DNA of 64,000 nt from Oryzias latipes (taxonomy: Eukaryota; Chordata; Actinopteri; Beloniformes; Adrianichthyidae). Shown here in pieces: positions 11,154 to 20,274 of this stretch. The notes beneath the pieces are model-generated. The model had not been told where the DNA came from and ran no database searches. It worked only from the letters and a program-made list of their open reading frames with translations. How positions within the stretch are numbered: the first letter of the stretch is position 1; each line of letters begins with the position of its first letter. The DNA is taken from assembly GCF_002234675.1 (NCBI RefSeq), contig NC_019868.2:6508082-6572081 (forward strand). Direction: 5' to 3'. The position numbers and the translations under genes were made by a program.

Positions 11154-12406
11154 GCGACACAAACATTTTTTAACTCTTGAAACTGAAGTTAGAGAGCATC
11201 CGTGATAATTTCTACAGCCAGGAAATTAGCTCGTAATGTAAGTTATCTAAACACTAAACCATGTTAAACGATGACGCATTACTATTTATCATTGCACTCT
11301 TAAAACAGCCTTTGTATTAATCTCCACAGCTGAAATTTCAGAACCACATGAGCCGTGACATGAAGCATTAGAGCTGTAGATTTGGGTCAACGACCAATCT
11401 TTTCTGTCGGCCGGACATTAATAAACCAGTCTTCATAAATTTTTTCTCCCCCAAACCACGGAGGGCGCAGCTTCAGAAAACAAGTGGAGGGAGACCAAAG
11501 ATCTGAAACAGACTTCGTCAAAACAAAACCACTCCAAGCAACGAGAATAGAGACCAGAAAAGCAAGACAGAACTTCCAGAACAACAGGAACAGGGGGTCC
11601 AGTACTGAACTACCCAGAACAAGAAAACAAGATGACGGATGACCGAGGGGAATAATGCACACAGCAAATTGAGGTGGCCCAACAGCGACAAATTAATATT
11701 TATACCAGCAGAGATCGAATGAACGATGTGCTGCATAAATGCGAGGGAGGACATAGTGGGAGAGAGGCATGCATCAATAAACTCGAGATCCATGGCAGAA
11801 ATAAATCCAGACGGGCAGAGGACCAAACGTCTTACTTAAATAAGCGGAAACCGAGATTCGAAAACGAGTCGAAACCACAGAGTCACAAAAGACCGGTGAC
11901 AGGGGGGAAAATAGAACACCGAGAAAACTTCAAGAAGATACAAAACATAAGGGAGCCCATAGGATTACACCAAGTCCAGCGCAGGGCTTCTGAGAAATGA
12001 AGAAAAAAACATGACTGATACGACAACACTTGACAACACTTCGAGCCCCACCTAAGCCACAAGACGCCACTGGGAGGAATTGAGAGGCAGAACAGTGATA
12101 GCATCAGGAATATCCGCCTTCCCCAGCCATGCACTGCGTCCGGTGGAATTAATCATAGAGATGGCAAGGTCAGCCAAAGCGCAAAAAACAAACCGGAAGG
12201 ATCACAAAGGAATTAGGCTGCTGATGCCCAAATGGACGAACTGAGGCGCCAACATTTCTCACATAATCGTGTCAAACATGAAAACGTCCGAGTGGCCACC
12301 TTAGGGCTGACTCAAAAACGGAGAAAACGAGGCCCTGGAAAGAGCCCATCACATAGCCCCCCACAAACAAGCCATAAAGCCCTAAACCAACCAGAGAGAA
12401 AAAAAC
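11154..12406. other. No gene recognised
   Basis: Sequence from the retrovirus to the solo LTR. A plus-strand frame at 11674-12000 is Lys/Arg/Glu-rich and its antisense at 11518-11826 is hydrophobic; neither resembles a known domain. It could be part of an older element that received the solo LTR insertion. Confidence 0.35.
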
Positions 12407-12411
12407 AAAAC

Positions 12412-12801
12412 TGTCATGATTTGGGTTTCTTTGTATTGGTTTTTCCTTTCTATCTTGTTCTGTCATGTTTGAGTTCTGTTTCCCGTTTTATTTTTAAAGG
12501 TTTCCTGTTTTGTCTTGCTTTTGAGTTTGTCTTCCTTAGTCCCAATCTCTCCTGATCTTGTTCACCTGTGTCTCGTCATTGCTGTTTGTATTTAAGTTTT
12601 GTCTCTGCTTTCCTCTTGTGCTGGTCCATTAACGTCTCTTCCATGTCCGTCTTCCTACAGTAAGCCCACAGTTTTTTTTTTTATTTTTTACCCTGCTTGG
12701 CAGCGCTTTTTGTCATTTTACTAAACCCCTTGCCCTGGAACCGTGTGCCTCCGTTACTGCAATTTGGGTCCTTCATACTCACCAGCCCTCTCAACCTGAC
12801 A
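12412..12801 (+). repeat. Solo LTR, 390 bp, with 5-bp target duplication
   Basis: Begins TGTCATG and ends CCTGACA, a TG...CA element with matching TGTCA/TGACA termini. It is flanked by AAAAC at 12407-12411 and at 12802-12806. No second copy or internal retroelement sequence is adjacent, so this is the product of LTR-LTR recombination. Strand is inferred from the T-rich, promoter-like organisation and is uncertain. Confidence 0.75.
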
Positions 12802-12806
12802 AAAAC

Positions 12807-13537
12807 ATCTGAGAGGTTGAGATGACAGGGCCACATACAAACTGACACATTCACAAGGACAGAAGTTAATTCCCTGAAGGCCAGGGCTGGACTCACAGGG
12901 GAATATAGAGCGGAGTGGCTGTCCACAAACCAGCAAGCTCCAAGGGAGAAACGGAGGAGCAGAACCATACATCTGAGCATGCAGACGTGATGACACGGGG
13001 ATCGCTGTACCTGGACCAAATGAAAAAACAAGACAGGAGCCACACACACCGCATAAAGAGACCAACGATAAATAAATTGTCCACAGATGAGACAGGTCCA
13101 TAGACTGACCAATCCAAATGCAGGTCAAACTATTAAATGTACACAGCTTTAACACAAAAGAAACAAAAACAAAGAGCCACCACAACAAAGCCAGCACCTA
13201 ATGATGGACCACACAGCAGAAACCGGACCAGGTTTTGAAGAAAATGCACCATGTACTTAGAGGAACTGCAAGTCCCAGGGTCTTTAGGGGTGTGACACAA
13301 CACAAAAGCACGAAAGATGGCAGCACGCCGCTCACCAAGAGATTCCGGCGATCAAGACACTCAAGAAGGCCAATACATCTCCCGATCGAACGCCACTGAC
13401 AATCCAAATACTGCAGGACCCTTCCTCTGCAGATACGCGCCGAAGAACGGGAGGACCGAGAGACGCGCCGGGCGCCGAAAGATGCACCGGGCGCCGGGAC
13501 AGCTGTTGGCCGAAAAAGGAGGGGCAGCTCCAACCTA
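12807..13537. other. No gene recognised
   Basis: Continues the sequence type seen at 11154-12406. Frames at 12681-13197 (minus) and 13198-13559 (minus) are Cys/Leu/Ser-rich without motifs. GC content rises near 13430-13510. Confidence 0.35.
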
Positions 13538-13952
13538 ATGAAGTCAATTCAGGCACCATTTTTACGCGATATGTCTGTTGCCTTGTTCCAAACAGACATC
13601 CTCAGTAAGCCGTGATCGGTCCGTCTACATTTCTATGGCAACCGCCATCTCCAATCAGGAATGAGGATGTTAGAAGACCACACCCCTTCAACTGAAAGCC
13701 TGCTCAGCAGAATCTGTCAAACAAACTTAAAACGTTTAAGGTGAAGCCTCCTAGTGTTATTGAGGTGCCTGATTGGTCATTTTATATGTTGAATAACTTG
13801 TGCTACATATCAAAAATATAATGGAAAAAGCAGAAAAGGTAAGCACTTTAAAGCAGCCCTGCTGGTTTACAAGTCTCGCCATGGCCTTACACCAAAGTAC
13901 ATCTCTGACATGTTAGTTTCATGTGAACCATCTCAGACTCTGAGGACCTCAG
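13538..13952 (+). repeat. Composite interspersed repeat (inverted copy at 51089-51497)
   Basis: About 300 bases of non-L2 sequence are joined at about 13835 to an L2 3' coding fragment. The same junction occurs in inverse orientation at 51089-51497, where the block from TGAAGTCAATTC to the AAAGCAGCCCTGCTGG part is clearly homologous. A shared junction means both copies derive from one composite source. Confidence 0.75.
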
Positions 13953-14160
13953 GGACCGGCCTCCTGTGGGTGCACAGTGTCGGGACTAAACAAGGGGATT
14001 CAGTGTTTCAATCTTATGCAGCTGAAAGCTGGAAAAGTCTCCCTGAGGTTGTGAGACTGGCCTCTACTGTGCTAAGGTTCAAATGTGTATAACTAAAGGG
14101 TCCTTATCAACAACTCTTGTCTTTTTCTTTTCTCTTTACTTTCCTTTAAAGTACATTCTA
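13835..14160 (+). mobile_element. L2-type LINE, ORF2 C-terminal remnant
   Basis: The plus strand encodes the end of an L2/Maui ORF2. Recognisable pieces are YISDMLVSCEPS, LRTSGTGLL, TKQGDSVFQSYAA and SWKSLPEVVRLA, ending with a stop near 14090. It is 5'-truncated and its 3' UTR appears to resume after the Rex3 fragment (14990-15172). Confidence 0.7.
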
Positions 14161-14166
14161 TAATGA

Positions 14167-14876
14167 TCCATCCATCCATCTTCCTCCGCTTATCCGGGAC
14201 TGGGTCGCGGGGGCAGCAGTCTAAGCAGAGATGCCCAGACTTCCCTCGCCCCGGCCACTTCCTCCAGCTCCTCTGGGGAACCCCGAGGCGTTCCCAGGCC
14301 ATCCTAGAGACGTAGTCTCTCCAGTGTGTCCTGAGTCTTCCCCGGGGCCTCCACCCAGTGGGACATGCCTGGAACACCTCTCCAGGGAGGCGTCCAGGAG
14401 GCATCCGGACTAGATGCCCGATCCACCTCAACTGGCTCCTTTCGATGTGGAGGAGAAGCGGTTCTACTCCGAGCTCTCCGCAGGTGGCCGAGCTTCTCAC
14501 CCTATCTCTAAGGGGCGCCCCACCACCCTACGGAGGAAGCTCATTTGAGCCGCTTGTATTCGGGACCTCGTTCTTTCGGTCATGACCCATAGCTCATGAC
14601 CGTAGGTGAGTATTGGAACAAAGATCGACCGGTAAATTGAGAGCTTTGCTTTTCGGCTCAGCTCTCTCTTCACCACAACGGACCGATACAGCGACCGCAT
14701 AACTACGGACGCCGCTCCGATCCGCCTATCAATCTCATGTTCCGGCCTTCCCTCACTCGTGAACAAGACCCCCAGATATTTAAACTCTTCCAGCTGGGGT
14801 AAGGATACTCCACCCACCGAGAGATGGCAAGCAGTTTTCATAATCAATACATCCATGCTTCTTTGTGATGCCACTG
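14167..14876 (-). mobile_element. Rex3/RTE LINE 3' fragment
   Basis: The minus strand encodes the C-terminal part of a Rex3-type RTE protein in two frames. 14874-14497 contains EFKYLGVLFTSEG and LTYGHELWVMTERTRSRIQ; 14500-14093 contains LRWIGHLVRMPPGRLP, GRLRTHWRDYVS and WERLGVPQ. The frame change near 14498 breaks it. The 3' end is the (GATG)n/ATCC tail at 14167-14180, as is typical of the clade. It is 5'-truncated and dead. Confidence 0.85.
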
Positions 14877-14989
14877 AAAGAACGGGGTTTACCAGTGGAT
14901 ACCAATGATCTGCTTCATCTGTGCCGGATCACCCTAAAGACTATTTGGATCGTGGTTTTTCCCACCGAATGAGCAGCTGTTTCTTTCTA

Positions 14990-15172
14990 ACCTTTCCAAA
15001 CAAAAAACATCCTGACACAGATTTTTGAGGCATTAACTTTTTATAATGATTATGTATGTTTTTAATCTTTGCTCGTATTGTGATTTTAATGCATTTTCCT
15101 GCTTTGTGAAACACTTCGAATTACTTTGTGTATGCATTTTGCTATATAAATAAATGTGCCTTGCCAGGTTCT
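14990..15172 (+). repeat. L2-type LINE 3' end
   Basis: Ends with CTATATAAATAAATGTGCC and TTGCC, preceded by a GTGAAACACTTCGAATTAC-like segment, the usual 3' terminus of teleost L2 elements. Probably the continuation of the L2 remnant at 13835 after interruption by Rex3. Confidence 0.6.
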
Positions 15173-15584
15173 TTTACAGTGAAACCTCATTTACAAAGTA
15201 ATTACGGATTAGGGTGGGAATCCAGACACACACCCCAGCTACTAAAAATTTATATAGTGTGGAACTTTGTAGTCCCCTGGATTTGAAAAGCAATTCGGAC
15301 ACCACATTCACCACCTTTTTTTTTACACGCCAAAATATGACATCATCGATTTCACAAAGTTAAAATCTAATTTATTTGAGAGTTTTGCAACAATTATTTA
15401 TGAATCTTCCGAAAATGAGAACGTTGATGGTTTATTAAAAAAAACACATGTAAATAAATGTTTTGGGGCAAATTAGTTCTCATGTTGTAAACTTGCATTC
15501 TGTTCAATAAAGTTTTTTTAAAGCAAAAAAATGCGTCACCACTGCACAAGCTTGGATGATGTAAAATGTAAGATTAAAAACAAA

Positions 15585-15646
15585 CATGACATCAGATAAC
15601 GTCGCATGTCATCAGATGATGTCAGATGACTTCACATTATCACAGC
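15585..15646 (+). promoter_or_regulatory. CATCAGATG-type repeats upstream of hnRNP A0 copy A (short form)
   Basis: Three or four degenerate copies of GTCATCAGATGATGTC lie 100-160 bases before the ATG. Longer forms precede copies B (19939-20048), C (27465-27573) and D (34995-35102), with about seven copies including a CRE-like TGACGTCG. A promoter role is inference from position and conservation of placement. Confidence 0.45.
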
Positions 15647-15747
15647 TTGAAATCCATGAATACATCCACTTTCCTTTCCATCAGCAATCTAGAGTTTTCA
15701 AGGTTGCTTTAAAGATTAAACCAAACACATCTTACGATTTACCAAAA

Positions 15748-16617
15748 ATGTTCAACCAAGCCTGTAAGCTTTTTGTGGGAGGACTCAAGGTAGACACCAA
15801 TGATGACGGGCTGCGCAAGCATTTCGAGCAGTTTGGCACCCTCATCGACTTTGCCGTCGTCCCACACAAGACGGCGCAACGCTCTCGCTGTTTTGGCTTT
15901 GTGACCTACTTAACACCAGAGGAGGCCAACGCAGCCATGGCGGCAAGTCCACACACAGTGGAAGGGAACTGGGTTGAGGTCAAACGAGCTGTTCCAAAGA
16001 AACAGGCCGATGAGTCTGAAGCTCGTGCCAAGGTGAAGAAAATCTTTGTTGGTGGCTTGAAAAACGACATCCAAGAGGACGACCTCACCGACTACTTCTC
16101 TCAGTATGGTGAAGTGGAAAACTCTGAAATCATCTCAGAGAAAACGACCGGAAAGAAACGGGGTTTTGGCTTTGTGCACTTCACGGATGACTATGCGGCA
16201 GACATGGCCGTGGCTGTGCCTTTCCACACAGTGAACGGACACAGAGTTGAGGTAAAGAAAGCTGTTCCCAAGCAGGAGATGCAGGCACCCAGCAGAATCA
16301 GAATGACGCCAAGAGACAATTCACGCCGCACCATGATGGAAAACCAAAACGACGCCATGGATTATGGCCACAATTACGGCTATGGAAATGGCGGAGGATA
16401 TGGCGTTTATGGGGGGTGCTGCTGCCCATGCAGAGGCGGCTGTTCCGACCAACAAAATGGTTACGGAGGCGGCAATTCCTACCAGCAAAATGGTTACAGG
16501 GGCAGGAATGGCTACAAAGGTCGTGGCCATGGCCAGCAGTCTTCTGGCTCCGGTCCAATGAAAAAGTCTTTTGGTGGTCAGAGAAGCTCTGCTCCCTACA
16601 CAAGAGGCAAACAGTAA
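15748..16617 (+). CDS. hnrnpa0: hnRNP A0-like RNA-binding protein, array copy A (intact)
   Basis: Single-exon frame of 289 residues from the ATG at 15748. The open frame extends upstream to 15586, but that extension is unlike the family and the same ATG is kept in copies B-D. RRM1 (about residues 6-78) has RNP2 KLFVGGL and RNP1 RCFGFVTY; RRM2 (about 95-168) has KIFVGGL and RGFGFVHF. The tail is Gly/Asn/Tyr-rich with an unusual Cys cluster (GGCCCPCRGGC) and ends with an M9-like segment (GPMKKSFGG, SSAPY), suggesting transportin-type nuclear import. The hnRNP A0 family is nuclear, binds AU-rich mRNA and is naturally intronless, so lack of introns does not prove retroposition. An AATAAA lies at 16863. 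The only array copy with an unbroken frame. Confidence 0.85.
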   Translation: MFNQACKLFVGGLKVDTNDDGLRKHFEQFGTLIDFAVVPHKTAQRSRCFGFVTYLTPEEANAAMAASPHTVEGNWVEVKRAVPKKQADESEARAKVKKIFVGGLKNDIQEDDLTDYFSQYGEVENSEIISEKTTGKKRGFGFVHFTDDYAADMAVAVPFHTVNGHRVEVKKAVPKQEMQAPSRIRMTPRDNSRRTMMENQNDAMDYGHNYGYGNGGGYGVYGGCCCPCRGGCSDQQNGYGGGNSYQQNGYRGRNGYKGRGHGQQSSGSGPMKKSFGGQRSSAPYTRGKQ

Positions 16618-17276
16618 AGACTTAGAGGAAACGTGAAATAATTGTAGGAAATTCACGTTTCAGAACACCTAAATTAATAAACAAACTTTTTATGATAATA
16701 GGAAACACAAAAATGAGGATTTAGACTTAACGCTTAAACAAATTTTTTAGGAACGTTTTTTATGTGCATATTTATTTTTTATTTAGTTGTAGGAATTTTT
16801 AATTTATTGTAGCTCAACAATCCATTAATGTGAGGTTTCACCTTTATGAATTTGCATTTGGGAATAAAATGTTGTGCAATGCAAATCCATGTATTGATTC
16901 TAAAGTCTAGATTTTTTTCAAAAAGAGGTTTATTTTAATTTTAATAGCATTCCAATTGAAATTGTCTTTTGTAACATTTTTACCTGTCAAGTGATTTAGA
17001 AAAGAGGACCAGAACAGTTTAGGATGTAAATAATCAAAAAACATTGCAGAAATCAAAGCTCAACAGGTGGAATGGTGTTGCTCCATTCCCCTGTTTTAAC
17101 TGCACCCCTCGGTGTACACACACAACAACAAGAGGAGGGGGGTCACGTCAGGCCCTGTCTCTTGTCTTGAGGTGGGATGGGCCTATGACTGATGCCGGGG
17201 TGGTGGGGGTGTCTTGGGGGATCCTGTTCCCCGTAATATCTGAGCTGGGAGGACCATGCTTTTTTTTTGCTGCAAC
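16618..17276 (+). other. 3' UTR and downstream sequence of hnRNP A0 copy A
   Basis: AT-rich 3' UTR with a polyadenylation signal at 16863-16868, then about 400 bases (to the LINE fragment) with a GC-rich stretch near 17100-17240. An open frame 17044-17298 has no recognisable domain. The same block recurs in B (24174-24830) and C (31703-32360) and is deleted in D. Confidence 0.55.
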
Positions 17277-17793
17277 AAGGACACTGACTTTGAATTAGAA
17301 AACTATGAACTTAACTATGTGATCAGAGCAGACAAAAAGGGTGGAGGAGTCACAATATATGTGAAAAGAAATATTAAGTTTACAGTAATTGATAAATCGT
17401 CAGTATCAATGGATGGAAAATTGGAATGTATTACACTTCAAATATGTAACGATTCAGGGGAAAATGTCATTATACGCTGTGTAGAAAGGTCACCAGGGTC
17501 AAGCTTAAAGGTGTTCAGTGACTGGAAGGAAAGGTGTTTAACTCTCAAAATAACAAAATATTATTCATCTGTGATTTCAATATCGATCTGATAAACATCA
17601 GCAAACATAAAACAACCAAAGATTTTATCAGCAGAATGTATGGAATGAGTTTATGTCCAGCCATAACAACCCAGCAGAATCACTACTCAAAGTGCTAATC
17701 TGATTGAAAACATATTTACAAATAATATAGAATACACTCATATGAGTGGACCAATGACATGTGACATAACTGATCATTTACCATTTTTGAAAC
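17277..17793 (+). mobile_element. LINE endonuclease fragment, array copy A
   Basis: Encodes part of an apurinic-type LINE endonuclease: NYELNYVIRADKKGGGV, the CDFNIDLI catalytic neighbourhood and the terminal ITDHLPF, with frameshifts near 17560 and 17690. Similar in design to, but clearly diverged from, the endonuclease of the full-length LINE at 43976. It stops abruptly at the TCAA microsatellite. Copies: B 24831-25349, C 32361-32879, D 47330-47775. Confidence 0.75.
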
Positions 17794-17796
17794 ATG

Positions 17797-17852
<56 letters not shown>
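17797..17852 (+). repeat. (TCAA)n microsatellite, 14 repeats in copy A
   Basis: Fourteen uninterrupted TCAA units. The equivalent tract has five units in B (25351-25370) and C (32881-32900) and six in D (47776-47799). Read on the minus strand it is the TGAT-type 3' tail of the adjoining L2 fragment. Confidence 0.9.
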
Positions 17853-17853
<1 letters not shown>

Positions 17854-19385
17854 CTTTATTTATATAGTAATTTTCATATAAAAGCACAGCTCAAAGTGCT
17901 TTACTTTAAAACAGAACAAAATTATACAAGCCTGAAAATTAAAATAGACAAGCACAAAAATAAAATAGAGCCCCCTCCCCATACCTACACACAGCCCCCC
18001 ACCCCTTTCACACCTCCCAACCCCTAACTGATGGGGATAGACAATGAGATATAGTTGTTTTTGGAAACGCTATTAATCATTTGGAGCTCCCTCTCTGTGA
18101 ACAGCTGCATAGCAGCAAAATGCAGCATCACAGGCGGGGACCGCTCCACCACAGCAAAGTGGAGATGCAGGTCCCCATTTAAAGCTGCAGCGGCTGAACA
18201 GCAGCCGACCCAGAGGGACAGGATCCAGCTGAGGAAGCACCGGAAAGAAAAATGAGAATGAAAAAGTAAACAAACTGATAAAAGCAATAAACAAATAAAC
18301 AATAAAACATTTAAATAAGGTAAACTAAAATAAATCTTTAAAAAATCTAGTGTAAATTCATAAAAAAAGATAAAATTTGATAAAAAAAATAAAAATTAAT
18401 TCATTAATTAATAAGTAAAAGTAGTAAAAATGAGCTAAAAGCCAGATGAAAAAGGTCGAGCCTTATCTTAAAAGCAACTATGCTCTCTGCAGCCCTCAGG
18501 TCCTCTGACAGATTGTTCCATAAATGAAGGCCTTAGTGTAAAATAAATGCCGCTGGAATGGTTAGAAGACCAGTCCAGAGGATCTCAGGGTCCGTGAGGG
18601 TTCATATTTGACTAAAAGATCTGATAAATAAGAAGGGACAAGACCGTTAAGACATTGAAAAACTGTTAAAAGTATCTTAAAATCAATCCTGAAGCATATG
18701 GCGAGCCAATGCAGGGATTTTAAAATTGGGGTGATGTGAGCCCGCTTCCTGGTCTTGGTGACAACTCGTTCAGCAGAGTTCTGGAGAAGCTGAAGGTTTT
18801 TGATCTTAGTTTTTTGGAAGACCAGCTAGCAGGGCATTACAATATTCAATTCTAATGATGGCAAGAGAGAGTAGTGGGCGGAGCCTAGGCAATTTTCTAA
18901 GGTGATAACCACCTGTTTTATATGAAGGTTAAAAGTTAGCTTAGAGTTGAAAATAACACCCAGGTTTCTGACTGTTTCTGAATGGCATAAGGAAAGTCCT
19001 TTAGCTTCAGAAACTGTTTCTCTCTCTTAGCAGCAGGATCAATTGCTAAAATTTCAGTTTCTTCCTGGTTGAGCTGCAGAAAATTATTTGTCATCCATGA
19101 TTTCACATCTAAAATACATTTAAAAAGTGCTTCTATTGGCCTTGTGTCATCAGGAGCTATGTACAGCTGGGTATCATCAGCCTAGCTATGAAAGCTGATG
19201 TTGTGGCTTGTGATGATATTCCCCAGAGGAAGCACGTAAATGTTAAAAAGCAAGGGGCCGAGGATGGAACCTTGAGGTACACCACCATTAATTTCATGGA
19301 CCCCAGAAAAGTGTGCGTCCATGCTCACCATAAAGTTGGACTGGTGTGGACACGATGGGGGCAGGTGATGTCTGGACAGAATGTC
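17853..19385 (-). mobile_element. L2-type LINE 3' fragment, array copy A
   Basis: Minus-strand L2/Maui sequence ending at the TGAT repeat tail. The coding part reads GVPQGSILGPLLFNIYVLPL and then the ADDTQLY catalytic box, but an in-frame TAG (plus-strand CTA at 19182-19184) replaces the Tyr before ADD. The same stop is present in all units, so the element was dead before the array formed. Copies: B 25371-26910, C 32901-34440, D 47800-49335. Confidence 0.75.
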
Positions 19386-19586
19386 TGATGTTGGCAGCTA
19401 AAACATTGCTGCCTAGTGGACTGGGAGGATCCCATCAGTTTCCATCAAATCTGTTGAGGCTGGAAGCAGACTGGAGCCAGGTACAAAAACTATGCAAAAC
19501 TATTAAATGAAATAACTCAGTATGGGTGGGATTGAATGAGGCTGCTTCTTTCCACTCCTTTTTAAGCAATAAATCAAGCTCTAAAA
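19386..19586 (+). repeat. LINE 3'-terminal sequence at unit A/B junction
   Basis: Sequence reading CTCAGTATGGGTGGGATTG and TTTAAGCAATAAATC, cut at 19587 where unit B begins. The same sequence continues to a normal LINE 3' tail only after unit D (49521-49675), so the tandem breakpoint lies inside this LINE. Confidence 0.6.
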
Positions 19587-19938
19587 CTACTAAAAATCTA
19601 TATAGTGCGGGACTTTGTAGTCCCCTGGATTTTAAAAGCAATTCGGACACCACACTCACCAATTTTTTTTTACACGCCAAATATGACATCATCGATTTCA
19701 CAAAGTTAAAATCTAATTGATTCGAGCGTTTTGCAACGATTATTAATGAATCTTCTGTCCTTTGAAGATAAAAAAGTTGATGGTTTATTAAAAATACACA
19801 TTTAAATACATTTTTTGGGCCACATTGGTTCTCATGTTGTAAACTTGCATTCTGTTCAATAAAGTTTTTTTAAAGCAAAAACAATGCGTCACCACTGCGC
19901 AAGCTTGGATGATGTAATATGTCAGATGAAAAAAAAAC

Positions 19939-20048
19939 ATGTCATCAGATGATGTCACATTTCATCAGATGAAGTCGCATGTCATCAGATGACGTCGCCT
20001 TTTCATCAGATGATGTCAGATGAAGTCAGATGATTTCAGATGACATCA
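19939..20048 (+). promoter_or_regulatory. CATCAGATG-type repeats upstream of copy B (expanded form)
   Basis: About seven degenerate units alternating GATGATGTC, GATGAAGTC and GATGACGTCGCC, about twice the length seen before copy A. It includes one near-CRE (TGACGTCG). Regulatory role unproven. Confidence 0.4.
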
Positions 20049-20274
20049 CATTATCACAGCTTGAAATCCATGAATAGACCCACTATCCTTTCCATCAGCT
20101 ATCTCAAGTTTTCAAGGTTGCTTTAAAGATTAAACCAAACACATCTTACGATTTACCAAAAATGTTCAACCAAGCCTGTAAGCTTTTTGTGGGAGGACTC
20201 AAGGTAGACACCAATGATGACGGGCTGCGCAAGCATTTCGAGCAGTTTGGCACCCTCATCGACTGTGCCGTCGT

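Noticed and set aside
11674-12000. Charged 108-residue plus-strand frame
   Set aside because: No recognisable domain, no splice context, and strong open antisense; compositional.
15239-15239. Interpretation of hnRNP A0 copies as processed retrocopies
   Set aside because: The family is intronless in vertebrates, no poly(A) tract or target duplication flanks the gene itself, and the copies lie in a shared tandem unit, so DNA-level duplication explains them.
15586-15747. 54-residue N-terminal extension of hnRNP A0 copy A
   Set aside because: Translated from the CATCAGATG repeat and leader, not conserved in frame in B-D, while the ATG at 15748 is.
16298-16656. Minus-strand frames opposite the hnRNP A0-like tail
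   Set aside because: Shadows of the Gly/Asn-rich coding sequence; no independent motif.
17794-18027. Frame with repeated SINQ residues
   Set aside because: Translation of the TCAA microsatellite and L2 3' tail.
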